DNA of 64,000 bases from Ulva prolifera. Its lineage: Eukaryota > Chlorophyta > Ulvophyceae > Ulvales > Ulvaceae. The notes beneath the pieces were generated by a model. That model searched no databases. It saw only the letters and a program-made list of their open reading frames with translations, and was not told the origin of the DNA. The stretch spans positions 2,957,981 to 3,021,980 of the forward strand of contig CM041203.1 of assembly GCA_023078555.1 (NCBI GenBank). The letters are read 5' to 3'. Made by a program: the position numbers and the translations under genes. Positions 49,181 through 62,230 of the stretch are shown piece after piece (the stretch's first letter is position 1; the number at the start of each line of letters is the position of its first letter).

Positions 49181-50103
49181 CAGCTCTTACACATGCATGG
49201 TGTGCACGTACTGAGCGTGGTATGTATATCACACGGACAAAGTTGGAGAGGCCGCCAGGGAAACGCACCAGCACGGCAATGCCGCCGTCGACAGCGCATG
49301 ACGCCATGCGTCAGGCGTGTGCAGCAACCGTGCACAGCAGCACGGCAACACACTCCACGCCCACCACACACACCCCACTTCTCAGTTCTCGACAGACATG
49401 CACACAGGTCAACGCCAGCACACAGACACGCACACCCACTCCCCCCCACCCACACACCCTGATCACTGGCAGCCCCATGCACACGCACAGAAACGACCCC
49501 TTGGTATGTGCACAATGCCGAGATGGGGCTTGGCATGTGTGCAATGCCGAAATGCATCGATGGCACATCATGAACAAAACATGCAGGTGCAGTATATGTT
49601 GCGATTCTCATCTACAGGGGAGAGTGAGCAGTGTGCGTTCAGAGCCGGCTATTGACTTCTCGGCACGTATAAGGGTGTGCACAGCGCAGTACATGTGCCG
49701 GTCATGTGGGCACCGATGGCAGTACACCCAATGACAGGCACATGGTACGAGTTGAGGGTGTCCCACACCTTACGAGCGTATGGCGCACAGGGGAAGGTGT
49801 AGCACGACTTTGCACTGGACAGGAACCATGCATCGGGCAGAAACACCCATGGATCTTGCTGCCTCGACCTGACAGCAGTGTGGAAGCGGAAGCGGAAGCA
49901 AGCCCCGACTTCATCCAGCGATATGCACACACTGACAACAGCAAGTTCCACTAGGTGTTCACATCTTGTATGATTTACAAGCCAAATCCCAGCTGGCCTG
50001 GCAATCTTTACGTACGCGACACTGCACGAAGGAGTATACGAAGCGCTGTACATAATCAGAGGGATACATGATCGGGGACCAGGGCTGATTGTCATTACTC
50101 TCC

Positions 50104-50118
50104 TTACACTTGGTTACA
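50104..50118 (-). terminator. Two poly(A) signals TGTAA (minus strand) after PGK
   Basis: TTACA occurs at 50104-50108 and 50114-50118 on the plus strand, reading TGTAA about 75-90 nt past the PGK stop on its own strand. Confidence 0.55.
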
Positions 50119-50191
50119 TACCAGCCGCAGGGCCTCCCTAACTCTCAAAAACTCCTCTTCGCCTCACTCTGAAAGAGCGTGGCACTCTCAT

Positions 50192-51311
50192 TTACGCCTC
50201 GTCAAGAGCGGCCACACCTGGCAGCACCTTGCCCTCGAGCAGCTCGAGAGAAGCTCCACCGCCGGTCGAGATGTGTGACATCTTCTCTGCGAGACCGGCC
50301 TTCTCGACAGCCGCCACAGAGTCACCACCACCAATGATGGTGATGCAACCCTTAGGCGTGATCTCAGCGAGCTTCTCTGCAACTGCAAACGTGCCCGACG
50401 CGAACTTCTCAAACTCGAAAACACCCATGGGGCCATTCCACACCACGGTCTTGCAGTCGTCCAGCTCGTCACAGATCATCTTGGCAGACTCTGGCCCGAC
50501 ATCGAGACCCATCCAGCCCTCTGGGATCTCCTCCACTGGTACCGTCTTGGACTCAGCATCAGGGGCGAACTTGTCAGCGACCACAACATCGGTGGGGAGA
50601 ATGAGCTTCACGCCCTTCTCCTTGGCCATGGCCTCAAGCTTAGTAGCAAGCTCGAGCTGGTCCTCCTCCACAAGGGACGCACCGACATTAAGGCCACGGG
50701 CCTTGAAGAAGGTGAAGATCATGCCACCACCAAGGACGACCTTGTCAGCCTTGTCGAGGAGGGTCTCAATGACAGTGATCTTTGTGGACACCTTGGAACC
50801 GCCAACAATGGCAGCGAAGGGCTTCTTGGGGTCAGTGACAGCTCCATCAAGGTAGTCGAGCTCCTTCTGCAGGAGGAACCCTGAGACAGATGGGGAGAGG
50901 AACTTGGTGACGCCCTCCGTTGAAGCGTGTGCGCGATGCGCAGTGCCAAAAGCATCATTGACAAACATGTCAGCGTTGGCTGCCATCTTCTCGGCAAACG
51001 CGGGATCGTTCTTGGTCTCCTCCTTGTAGAAACGGACGTTCTCTAGCAAGGTGACCTACGTTCATGTCCTCGAATATTAGTTCAGGGCTTCCCCGCCCAT
51101 TAGACTTGAAAGGCAAGTGGCATAGCAGGCAGAAGGTGCGTTCGGACAATCTGCATCAATGGAAGTAACGGTCCAGATGAGCAAACTTGGAGCAGAGGCT
51201 CTGATACAACTCTTAGTGCCTGGTTCTCTTCCCATGGTCGGGTCAACATATGTACATCTCTCTTTCGCCGACGCCATCCATCCACAATGGGGCACAGCGC
51301 ATGGCCCAGCA

Positions 51312-51344
<33 letters not shown>

Positions 51345-52415
51345 GCACACGGTTCCGTTGCTTGCAGAGTCCACAGCAGATGCCACATCACTGCCGATGC
51401 AGTCCTGAACGACGGCCACGTCAGAGCCAAGCAGCTCTGAGAGACGAGGGGCGACAGGGGCAAGGCGGAACTTGTCCTCAGGGCCATCTTTAGGGCGACC
51501 CTGAATGCTTTCTCAACTGAAGAGACTGAATTGAGATTATATTTACTTCCAAGACGGCGAATGAACATCTGCTACATCGGTGGAAATCTAATGACCCGGT
51601 TGGCCAATGGGCAAGACACGAAGCATTTGCTTATGCTTGTATGTGGACAAGGATCTGGTCGCACCCAGTCAACAACTGCAGACATCGGCAGCTGACACTT
51701 TCGCATCTTGCGGAGCACAATTTCATGTATTGAGATTGATCTCGAACCGAAACCCAGTCAACGAGAGAGCTGTGCCGAGGACGCGGAGGGTGCGCACCAG
51801 ATGTGACGTCAACAGAACCTTGGCGCCGTTGTCTACGAGATATTTGAGGGTGGGTACAGCTGCACGGATGCGGGTATCATCGCTGATGTTCTGGGCGTCG
51901 TCCATGGGGACGTTGAGGTCCGCACGCACGAGGACGCGCTTGCCCTGCACAAGATTGGGCTCGTGAGCTCGGATTCGGATGCACCGATGACAGATAGTCA
52001 ATGAAACGTTGCCAGACCACAGTTCCAAGCACAATGAGGGCTTCCGCTTCCAGTAATTAACGGGCTTGCGGTGGGGTCGAAATGGTCCAGGCTGTTGGGT
52101 ACCGAGCCCACGTGACAGCGCGCTAACAAGTACTAGGAGCGATACGCAGCATTACAGCAATACCAAATTCAATATACAGCTACAGGGTTTGAATCGTAGT
52201 GAGCTTCGTACCTCAAGGTCTTCCTTGGACAAGTCACCGACGGACTTCTTTGCTTCGCAAGCCACCACGCGGATCGAGAGTGGCGCAGAGAAGCGAGGAG
52301 CCTGCACTCGTGTGAATGAAGAAGATTGGACCTTAGCTGCAGGGCGAACACTACGGGGAGCAGCGCGCATAGCTGCGCGGCAGTGAGAACGGGTGGACAT
52401 AGCGCGTGTGGACAT
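50192..52415 (-). CDS. PGK1: Phosphoglycerate kinase, plastid form
   Basis: PGK interconverts 3-phosphoglycerate and 1,3-bisphosphoglycerate in the Calvin cycle and glycolysis. Exons: 52415-52212, 51944-51798, 51500-51351 and 51055-50192 (TAA). The first exon encodes an Arg/Ser/Ala-rich leader ([20 protein letters not shown]) typical of a chloroplast transit peptide, then [13 protein letters not shown]. Substrate and nucleotide motifs are all present: [93 protein letters not shown] and [15 protein letters not shown], then [15 protein letters not shown]. Phases match throughout. The 864-nt last exon is unusually long for this window. Intron 3 begins GTGTGCAC and runs straight into a 31-nt poly-C tract (minus strand). 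Confidence 0.98.
51313..51343. repeat. 31-nt poly-G tract inside a PGK intron
   Basis: Uninterrupted G on the plus strand (C on the PGK sense strand), starting 7 nt after the 5' splice site of intron 3. Confidence 0.9.
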
Positions 52416-53215
52416 GATGTGGTTACAAAATTGACAAGATGGAACCAGGGTGACGTCAGGATATCGTGAGGTTACAGTCTTTCAATAGCGTATATTCAGT
52501 CTTTGTGCTCGCCTGTCAAGGCATCGAGGTCATCGTGGCCCACCAGTATGGATCCATGGAGTTCGCGAATCTGTCGCAGTGTTCGGTGTAACGCGATAGT
52601 TTATCCAACATGGCCAGCTGACGCCGCGGAACCAGATTCAAACCGTTGCTAAAAAACAGGCTCGACGCGCGCAGTGTCGTCGCATACGGGGGCCTGTTCG
52701 TTTCGTGCATGTCTCCAAAGACGAGCTGTTGCTTAGTGCGTATACGACCTGTGCAGTCTTACAAGCCTGTTGAATCACCAATAGTGTCATGATCTGGAAG
52801 CCGTGACACACGGGGTACCCCTATCCACGGCCCAGGTCAACTCGGTCACACCGGGAGCGTTTGCAATGCAACGTAAACGCTTATTGGTGACTGTGGGATC
52901 CCCATGTGGTCATTGCTGAGGGTTCGATACTCGCCTGCCACAGGTATGGAGTCCATACTATGGACACAAGAGGCTTCATTGCATCGGAGTCGCAGGTACT
53001 TCCCCACAGCCCTGCGGGGCTCCAAAAGTAGAGCAATCACCATGCTCACATGTGTACACCACTCACGGAAAACCCCAAACTGGTTGCGCGGCAATAAATG
53101 TTTCAATTGTATCTCAATGTCCCTACTCCTTGCGGCATCTACAGTGCAAGACAGCTCTAGCGCCGTCAATTTGTGTCCAAAATGGTTGAGTTGCAGTGAA
53201 AGAGCAAAGTCTGGG
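52416..53215. other. Intergenic, PGK promoter side
   Basis: No confident gene. A minus-strand ORF (52846-53334, 162 codons) has no known motif, but could belong to the 3' end of the neighbouring channel gene or its 3' UTR. A PGK TATA-like or CAAT-like element could not be placed with confidence. Confidence 0.35.
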
Positions 53216-56200
53216 CTAGGAGTCTTGGCATGGCAAAGCATTTGCTCCGTCTGATTCTCGAGTCTGCAGGAGCTGATTTTGTTGCAGTCCTGCACTGGTG
53301 TGCGAAGCAGCGTATGCACCGACCGCTCGTGCATTACAAACCTTTACCTCCTGCATAACGGGGCGATGTTGATACAAAGAACTGCCGAAGGGCTGAGTCC
53401 ATGTGATTGCACCGCGCACCTTCTCAATAGCAACTAACCTGCTGCTGATGCTCTGTTCCAACTTGCTGATCAAGTCTTTGGTTTCGCGGAGCTTTCCACC
53501 CCATTGCTTCTTTTGCAACTGCGTAAGCTCTGTCCCAGATATTGTATGGAGGTATGGTTCCAGATACTTCGAGCTCACATTTGCACCTGCGCTCCCCCCT
53601 TGACCCAGTTGTTGTGCCAGCTCAATTTCATCAATTACAGCTGCCCTGTAGTCAACTGCAATGTAATTTCCTGCTGGCCACCCCTAAGTGGGCAAGACAT
53701 GTGATTTCCATAGCAGAAAGACTCACCTTCCCTTCCAGAAGTGAAGAGATTCCATCTCTTTTACACGGTCGAAGGTGTCACCTGAAACCATATTGGAGTT
53801 TAAGAAGTGATACAACTCCTGATACAACAAACTCAGGACCTGGACAAATGTAGTCAAAGCGTTCAAGCTTGTCCGGAAGATGGGCATAAGCACAGCCATT
53901 ACTTTGCTGTGTTTGTGCATACCCATGATTGCGATCAGCAGATTGAGCAATACGATCATCCCGAGAACTTGGTACAGGCAGAACATTGCCATGGCCATTT
54001 CACTGTGCGGTGTTGATTCTTTGAATGTTGTAATGTCAAAGGACCCCAAAATCATTAGAAATGTTGATAGTAACGTAGATTGGAAGTCCACAAACTCCAA
54101 TGGAATCTCCTCTGCTATCACAGCTTCCGTGACATCCGGTGTGAAAAGAATGTAAAACGCTCCCGAAAAGCCTACTATCATGATCATGAGCACTCCTAAA
54201 AATGGAATCATGTCTTTAGTAATCTCTATTATCATCCGGATAAGAGGACCTGGAGAACAATGTTGGGATTTACTGCGAGCACGTGCCGCAGGGTACAACC
54301 AGGCTTGATGATCTTGGTAGCATGGCAATGTCGTAAAAAAATGCACGCAACGATACAGGGATGGGGTGCGCTCCAGTTGTTGAAAACGGCATCATGAAAA
54401 ACAGCATCTTGCTCCACAGAAAGACAGCACAGCTTGCTGCAGCTGAGATATAGAATTTTGTGTTGCTGGTGTGAAGTGAACTCAAGCGACAAACCAGAAC
54501 CACCACCAACAAAAAATGGCTGGCCATGTCCATGCTATTCCATCCTTTCAACAGCCACTTCGTGAAGCTAGTCAGATGCATACGCTTCTTCATGAGCCTG
54601 TACTGCGAATATATATGGACACCAGGACAGATCAATGATATGAATGTGGAGGTCCCGAAATATGTTGCATGTTGCAGTGTTTTTCGACGGGCATCGTACC
54701 ACAGATTACGAAAGCAGATGACAAGCATGACCAGCTCCTGCGCTGTACATGCAATTCCATACGTAGATGTGTCCAAGAGTCCATCTGCTGTTGCCACAGA
54801 TGATTGACCATCCCCTGCTGCTTGCGAAGTTGACAGCAGTGATCTCCCCATGGTGGTTCCAATCATTGACAGATCGGAGATGAACAGAGCCATCAGCACT
54901 CCAAACAGAAATATATCTATCAACAAGTGCTGCCGAGCATGTGCAAGCCACTTGTGCATGATGATCCCCTGCAACAGAAGGTCTGGTGACTCTGGCTGAC
55001 GGTCACCATCAGGCTCAGTCAGGCGATATGGAGCGCACGACCTGAACAACTGCACTGCTGTAGATACTGATGTCCAAGTTGTTTTTCACAATGATGTGCA
55101 GCAGACCACCCGCTCCCATCGTTGCCACATGAGGCCACATGCAGACGCTGGCCTGCACTTCTAATGTCAACCGCTTGTGCGGCAATTTATGAGCCCCGCT
55201 GTGCGCTTGCAGCCACAAATCCTGTCCACGTGCATGATGGTCATTCACATGTTATATCTGCATGCATCCAATGCGCTGCAACGGTACGTTGGCGCAGACA
55301 CAGGAGACACGTACCTTGATGTCTCTTGGCATCATTTCTGATCGAGTTGCTGCTATCAAGGGGTCCAGATCTTGCTCTGTTAGGTCTGGGAGGTAAAAGC
55401 AGTCAATTGGGTGCATGGGCGCATCAGGTATTAACAATGCTGCAGTCTTCGGGTATTTTGAAGCCAGAATAGCAATCACAGGCATTATACCAGCACCAGA
55501 TGCCACCGTGAACACGTCCGAGATCAAGCTGCGCAGCACAGCCTGCAGCAAGGGCGGCCATTGAACACTTCGGTTAGGGCACCACCAGTGCAGAATTTCA
55601 TGTGACTGACAGCACCATCTACATGCCCCACACCTGGATCTTACTGGGAAAGTCGGCCAGCAGTGCCAACTCCAAAGCGTTCCATATCTTTTTCTTGTTT
55701 AGCCCGCTTGTCTGCTTCCAGTCCCATGCTGGAACTCCATGAGATGCTCGCTGTCTCTCGAGCATGTCACCCACCAGGAGGCGCTGCAGAGTCATGGAAG
55801 TCTCTGCAAGACCGATGCGATTTCGTTTCAGGCCCAGCCAAGCATGCTGTTGCTCGCGTTCTGCATTCATGCCCAACATGAGCACGTCGTGAGCCCAGAA
55901 CGTCATATCAAAGAGAATCGCAGTTAACTTAATGCAGTTCTTCGTGAGACAGCATCACATGTACCTGCACAGGACGCATCTCCTTCCCTGTTGCTCCGAC
56001 AGGCTCCTGTTACGGTGGTGCAACACACAAGCCCAGCCCATTCACGAGGGCTTGAATCTAAGATAATATCCAGGAGTTTGTTGGCCCTTTCACTGCTAAT
56101 CCCGGATGCATATGCAAGTAAAGATATCCCATATTTGTCCTGCAGCTGATGACACAGTTTAGAACTTTGTATGCGTGAATGAAGCCCAGCATCCCCAGCG

Positions 56201-59200
56201 AAACAGATTGCCCCCAAAAAAATCTACTTCTGAACCATGAGCACCTTCTGATTAACTAGCGTTGGGTACATTGCTAGAAGCTCCCTGGTTACATGGTCAC
56301 AATTGTCCATGCTTCTTGATTCATCCATCCAAAGCGCAAGGATATCCTGTCCTGTAGGATGTTCTCTCCATGCAAAGTACACATGTTCTGCTGCAGCGTA
56401 TGTGATCCACAAATCAGAGGTCCCGAAGCTGATCGATGAAATGGGAGAGTCGCATGTGTGCAGCACATGCATTGGTGTTGCTGTTGCAGCACACCACAGA
56501 AAGACCGTCCCCCCGTCATCTGCATGATCCAAGACTTGTCAATGAGGTTCCGGCAATCTTGTGTTTTTCTGAGAAAATTTAATATGACACCCAAATTTAA
56601 GTTGAGGTCTTAATCTCAGATCCACCCACCTCCCGATGCAATCACCGAGATGCTTTCAGCGACTTTCAAGGCGGTCACGCTGCGATGGTGACCTCTGCAT
56701 GTGCCTATTGGAAACAAACACGAGGAATCCACAGAGAATATCCCCAAGCTGTGGTTGGCAAGAGGAACAACTGCAAAACGGCCTCTCGGGCCTCCCAGCG
56801 CCGCACAGTTGGGTGCCATGGCCGACCCCTGCAATGATCATACTAGGTTTATTATGTAGCACGCCTGTTTCCTGGGTTCCACGCGCCAATTGTGGGTAGA
56901 GTGCGCATGAGCATACCATGATCTTGGAAATGCTGTCGAGATGAACAATTTGACCTGATGCAGACCATACAGTGAGGGAACTAGGCGACCGCACTAGGAG
57001 TGCTCTACAGGTAGACCTGCGGCCATGTACAGCTCCTGACAGAGAGGCCGTGTGCGGCAGCACAGCTGTCGGTCCCTCTACTTCCCAGATAAGTGTACCT
57101 GTATCCAAGCTCCTCTGCCTTTGCACACAAGTAGCACAGAGGTTGAGCTAGAGTCAACGATACGTGTTGCGTGCTGCCACTGCAAAATCGGCTGGCATGA
57201 ACGTTGGCTAAGTTCAGGTCCTCAGTCAGTGCACAGCAATCCCATAAAAGTCATAGCTGGAGCTACCTGCTGGACCACTAACCACAAGGCTCTTGCCATC
57301 GTCTGACCATGCAGCCCAGGTATAAAATTGCTTGGAACTCCCTGCTCCGCCAACCTGTTTTCCACAACTTATAAGCTTTGGCTCCGCTGGACTGCCCTGT
57401 AAACGCATGATCACATCAAGCTGGGCTGTGGCGTTATTCTTGAGTGTGCAAGTTACAGGCCGCACCGTCATTGAGATATCCCAAAGCAACACCAAACCAT
57501 TGGAGTAGACTGCGGCTACTGCGGCGCCTGATGGCTGACCAATAATGCAAGCCACTGGACCTGCGCCCACTTCCGGTGCCGGTAGGGACTGAATCGCAGT
57601 CGAAGCATCCACCTGCAGTACCGCGCTTGAAGTTGCACTGGTACATGGCAAATCAGCGACTCAAGTTCTGGTGCCACGCAGCAGGCTCGCGAAGGATTGG
57701 GCACAGGGTCAATATGCATGAGTCATCAACATATGCAGCACGTCACATCAGCAAGCCGCATACTTCCAAAAATTATACATATCAGTTTGAAGGTGAGTGC
57801 GTCACCCGCAATTGAGCCACTCGGACATGCCCATCTGACATGCCAGTGAGGATGGCAATGGCGCCTCTGGAACCCTGTACTGGAAGGACATGCAATGCTG
57901 TTGCAGTGGCAGAAGGTCCTTTGAGGCACACTTCCCTGACCTTGGACCATTTAGAAGCTGCGGCACTCTTCACTGTTGGAATAGAACATTGAAGAGTGAC
58001 CTGCATGGGTGACGGTGGAAGAGAGCATAGCAGAGAGACTGCGTCCATGACTGCATCATCACCACACTAGTCGTAAGCATCTCATGTGGAAGCTCATCAG
58101 GCGTCTAGCCCCATCGTACCTTCTGGCCTGTACTGGAGCAGAACAAGCAAAGCAGCTCGTTGTCTCCGTTTGCTGCAAGCTGTGCAGCAATTGAAGCAGC
58201 ACCCGGCAATTGTCTGCTTCCACCTACCGTGCCTTTGGCGGACACAAGCTTCTTGCTGCCAAGCTTAGGGAAGACCAACTTCAGTCGATCATTATGGTGT
58301 GGTCCAAGCCATCTGGTGACCTGTGAAAGCACCCTTTCACCACATACTGTTGTGTCGACGGTGTGGATGAGGCGAGATATGCTGATGGTCAGAAACAGAA
58401 TTCACACCAGGCCATCTGCATCAACTAGTATTATGTCTACCACGTGCAATGCGGTGCCTGACATGCAGAAATGGACCCGCTGCAACTTGTGTAAATGGGC
58501 AGGTAAGGACCAGATGGTAGCGCCTGAAACAGAGTCTATACAAATCAGTTCGCCAGCAACACCAGCAAAGAGGATGTCGCAGCCATCAGAGACAAACGCC
58601 ACGTCATGCACATGAAGTGGTGTAGCTTCAATGTCTTCCCCTGCCTGACTCCCACAAGAAGCCATTTCCATATGGAATGCATGTCTACCGAGTTCAATTC
58701 CTTCTGTGTCAAGTAGCTCTCTCGACCTAGCACTGGTGTGCTCACTTCGTCCCCTCGCACAGCGTGCACTCCAAACCTGACAGGAGGACAGTCGGGGTGC
58801 ATTCACCGTCAGTCTTAACAGCTGGTGCAAAGTGTCTGTACCCCAGCAGCACACGATACCGTCTTTGTCGACAGAAACAAGTCTTGTTTCACCAGGATCA
58901 AAGCATGCCTGCAAGTACACCTGCGTAAAGATATCAGCAATGCGATTCTGGACACGAACAGCAATGCAGCTTTCTCTGTCAGGGCTAGCCTTGTGAACTG
59001 ATGCATGTACATCATGACGTGGTCCGCAGAACACGTGTCAGGCAGCCGTCACATCACTGTCCCAATCATAGAATCCAGGATAAGTCAGCCCTGCCCGGCA
59101 TACTGCGCTTGGCTTACTTGTAGCTCGTCTGCCCACATCGTGACACCCACACAATTTGATATAGGTGAGACGAGCTATTGGCAAGTGGTGATGCGTATAG

Positions 59201-62200
59201 TCTGCATCTCTATGCACGTGTGGGCATGTGGTGAAGGACTATCTAGCTTCAGCCATACGTGCAGTTCTAATGTGGAGCATGGCGGCGCTGCAGTGCTGTA
59301 GACTGCCGCAAACAGCGCTAGCGCTGTGCTGTGAATTTGGTCTGCTGTTGAAGCTGTGAATTCGGTCTGCAGCACATACCAAACACAATCGCCTGCTGTC
59401 AGGAGGATCGCGCTTTAATCTTCTCACGCATCATAGTTTCACATGACAGCTACGTACAAGATTAGCAATTGGCTAACAAAACAGGCTATGGCTACAGAAA
59501 CAAAAACAGGCTATGTTGGGGTGCTTGCATGAATGTGTGCACATGTGCGCCGGCATGTGCCTCTCAAGGCACAAATTCGTTCTTGGGGAATTGCTTTGCC
59601 AGACCTTGCAACCGACAAGTCTGATAAAATCACGTGGTCACGTAGCGACACTTGTCTGTCATTGAAATGCTGGGCACGCACACTTTGCAATCGAACATCG
59701 CGCTCCCAGTTCTGCCCGAAAACTGTCATTTTATATGATCTTCGGTCACAATGCATTTCACTCTTGAGTAGCACAAATCGAAGAAAGTATGTCCAATTCG
59801 GGCTCGCAGAGGACATGGCCTATTTCACTCAATGACAATCCAAGGACCATGTGCATAAATGTCATCGCACACCACCAATGTGACCGAATTGTCAGCTTGT
59901 CTTACCTTCAGTATCTGAGCGCGGTGGCCCTTGAGAAGACCATGCAACCTGGCCTTGTTGGTCTGGATCCTCCAAAGCACCACGTCCGCGTCATGGCAGG
60001 ACACAACCAGCCCTCCAACAGTCCCAATGTAAACACCAGTGTGTGCATTGTAGACAGCATGGCTCTCAGGCCAAAAGCGATACGCCACCTCGCCACTGCC
60101 GGAAAAGATTAGTGCTAGCAGGCCGCTGCTCGAGAGGTGCACCAATAGCTCTCCTGAAAGGCGAATTAGCTATGTCAGCAAACAACACTGCTCGCGCACA
60201 AGCAACATGGAGCACTGGTTAATGCTGTCGCAAGTTACCGTTTGGAGGTATGAACTCTGTAAATGAAGCACCCGACCAGGACTGTTGCTTGTCCATGGAT
60301 GCTAGATCTCCTACATTTGAAACAGGCTTGGCTCGGCTTGAATGTGCAATGGACAGCATGGCTGTAGCTAGTATGTTGCGTCCACCTCCACTGGATTGCC
60401 TTGATGCTCGAGAGGTGCCTGTACGCTCTGACATTCCTGGGCCAGGAATGGCTCCGACCAACACCTGCAAGCCGTAGGTAACGTGACTTGTGCAAGCTGG
60501 CTCTCCTGGTCCCACAGCTATACATGATTAATCGTACCTGGACTGGAGGCTCTTGGTATATAACGTGTCTTGAGAATCCTGCCCGAGACAGGTCCCACAC
60601 AAGCAGCGACAAGCTGCTTGTACTTGCCAGAAGGTGCAGCTCAGACGGATCTGTTGTCATGCTGGTGATTGCTGAATGATCCGGAACAACTAATTCACCT
60701 CCTTCCCCTATCAAGAGCGTGCCTGATCCAGACGCATGTGGTTGCGACCAGCGAGCACCCCCGTGACTTGTGAGGACAGATGAAATTGCAATGCCTGGGA
60801 CAGGTCGCTGGTGCTTCACCCACAGGACTCGGATCATTGCTTTGGAGCTGAGGAACAACATCTGCCCAGAGGGTGTGAGTAAACAGCTGTGGATCTCAGG
60901 TGCTGGAAGGCCAGCTAGATTCACAGGCGGCAACGAGCTTCTTGCTTGCCATATCAGGACATGGCTTTCTGCGTGCAAAATTGTGTCGTTGAATTGGCAT
61001 GACATCTGACGCCTGCCTGTACTCTCATTTGCAGGTGCGGCATCACATAATTACAATATGAAGTAATGATCAGAATTGGCTACAGTGACGCTGAACATGG
61101 AACCTCGTTGTCTTCGCTAATTCGTGGACTTGCATCCCCATATGTCATCGGGACAACGCTCAAACGTCAGGCAGTGCGTGGCCGCCTTGACAACGTCTAG
61201 TGATTTCACTTGCGCACGTCAGCACATGCAACTAGTCTTGGATTGATGAGTCATTGCAAGACGATATCCAAGCAGGCATGATTTGGTTTGATCTGATGCC
61301 ACAAGATGTTTGACCTCACCTGTCAACACAGAAACCAGCTGCGCATCATATGTTGCACTTGAACGCAGGATAGGTCCCATGTTTGGCATCTCCCATGTGT
61401 GACATCCACATGAGATGTGGTGTAACGGCTGAGATGAGTAGCTAGAGACATCTGGGTTGAAATCTACATCTTTTTGGTTGATTGCTGCCCACAAAGTTTC
61501 CAATGAAGATGAGCGGGCTGGAACAAGCAGGTCTGGCATCTTGTGTAAGAAGTTATCATCGTTGATCTCCTGCACTGAGCGAAGCGATGCTCCACAACAT
61601 GCTTCCAAATTGCTCCACAACATGCTTTCAAAAGATAAGTAGACTAGTGGCCGACCCAAACTAGAAATTTACCCGTTGAAACCTGGAGGGCGAAAAGTGT
61701 GACAGCATGGACCGCATTGGCGATGTGTCCAGTGTTGAATCCATGGCACGCTTCCAGCGCATCTTGGTCAGTTGATTGAAAAAGCTCAGCCCAGGATGAC
61801 GACGTGAGAATTGATTTTTTGCACAGTGGTTCACGTCAGGTGCTGTTGAAGCTGCTGTTTGTCTGATGAGGGCGTGTATGGATGGCTTTCCCGGAACATG
61901 CTGTGGTTTCTGAGTTGGTTCTGAAAGGTCATGGGCCTGCTTCGACCCCGACCTGTGGTGCAATTCCAATCCAGCTGATGACTCAGGATGAATAACGCAA
62001 ATCACAGACCGTTTGCTTGCTGATCGTGATTCAAGCTGACACGTGTCCTCGCTCGTGGGGAAAGAGGGAGATAATACATCTGTCTGCTTTCGACAGATGA
62101 TGTTATTATCAGCTTGAACCTCAGACAAAGATACGACCGTTCTCGCTCGTTTCTGCATCCTCTGCACTTCATCATGCGTTGGAAGCTCTGGTAAATGCAC

Positions 62201-62230
62201 GACGGGCCTTGCTGGCGAGAATTCTGGCAT
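53216..62230 (-). CDS. Giant WD40-repeat protein fused to a TRP-like cation channel (proposed single gene)
   Basis: The ATG at 62230 (MPEFSPARPVVHLPELP) starts a Ser-rich leader. From about 61.6 to 56.6 kb minus-strand exons give WD40-like strands: AVYSNGLVLLWDIS, AILTGMSDGHVRVAQLR, GLVVSCHDADVVLWRI, CRGHHRSVTALKVAESIS and GGTVFLWCAATATP. Next come helical linker exons at about 56217-56043, 55906-55634 (LNKKKIWNALELALLADFPS), 55542-55315 and 55152-55042. The channel exon at 54968 has pre-S1 and S1 (LLIDIFLFGVLMALF), S2 and further helices up to about 54375 (AVFLWSKMLFFMMPFSTTG, S4-S5 linker type). Exon 54249-53923 has S5 (MIPFLGVLMIMIVGFSGAFY), a pore helix with STFLMILGSFD and S6 (YQVLGMIVLLNLLIAIMG). 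Exon 53781-53727 continues DTFDRVKEMESL, and 53645-53439 is coiled coil (LRETKDLISKLEQSISSR). Phases match around the pore exons. No stop or start signature separates the WD40 and channel halves, but two genes are possible. Family placement beyond Ion_trans/TRP-like is open. Confidence 0.65.

Larger units (their letters stand above)
47297..50191. other. Gene-poor, strand-skewed, repeat-containing spacer
   Basis: No gene is recognised. From about 48250 to 49060 the plus strand is strikingly G+T-rich, then from about 49240 to 49500 it is C+A-rich. Long ORFs here encode only P/T/H-rich or V/W/G/C-rich low-complexity peptides and are composition artefacts. It holds four or five copies of the dispersed short repeat and a 17-nt G run at 48899-48915. 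Confidence 0.5.

Noticed and set aside
50229..50855. 208-codon plus-strand ORF
   Set aside because: Exact antisense of the last PGK exon, a common shadow of strongly biased codon use.
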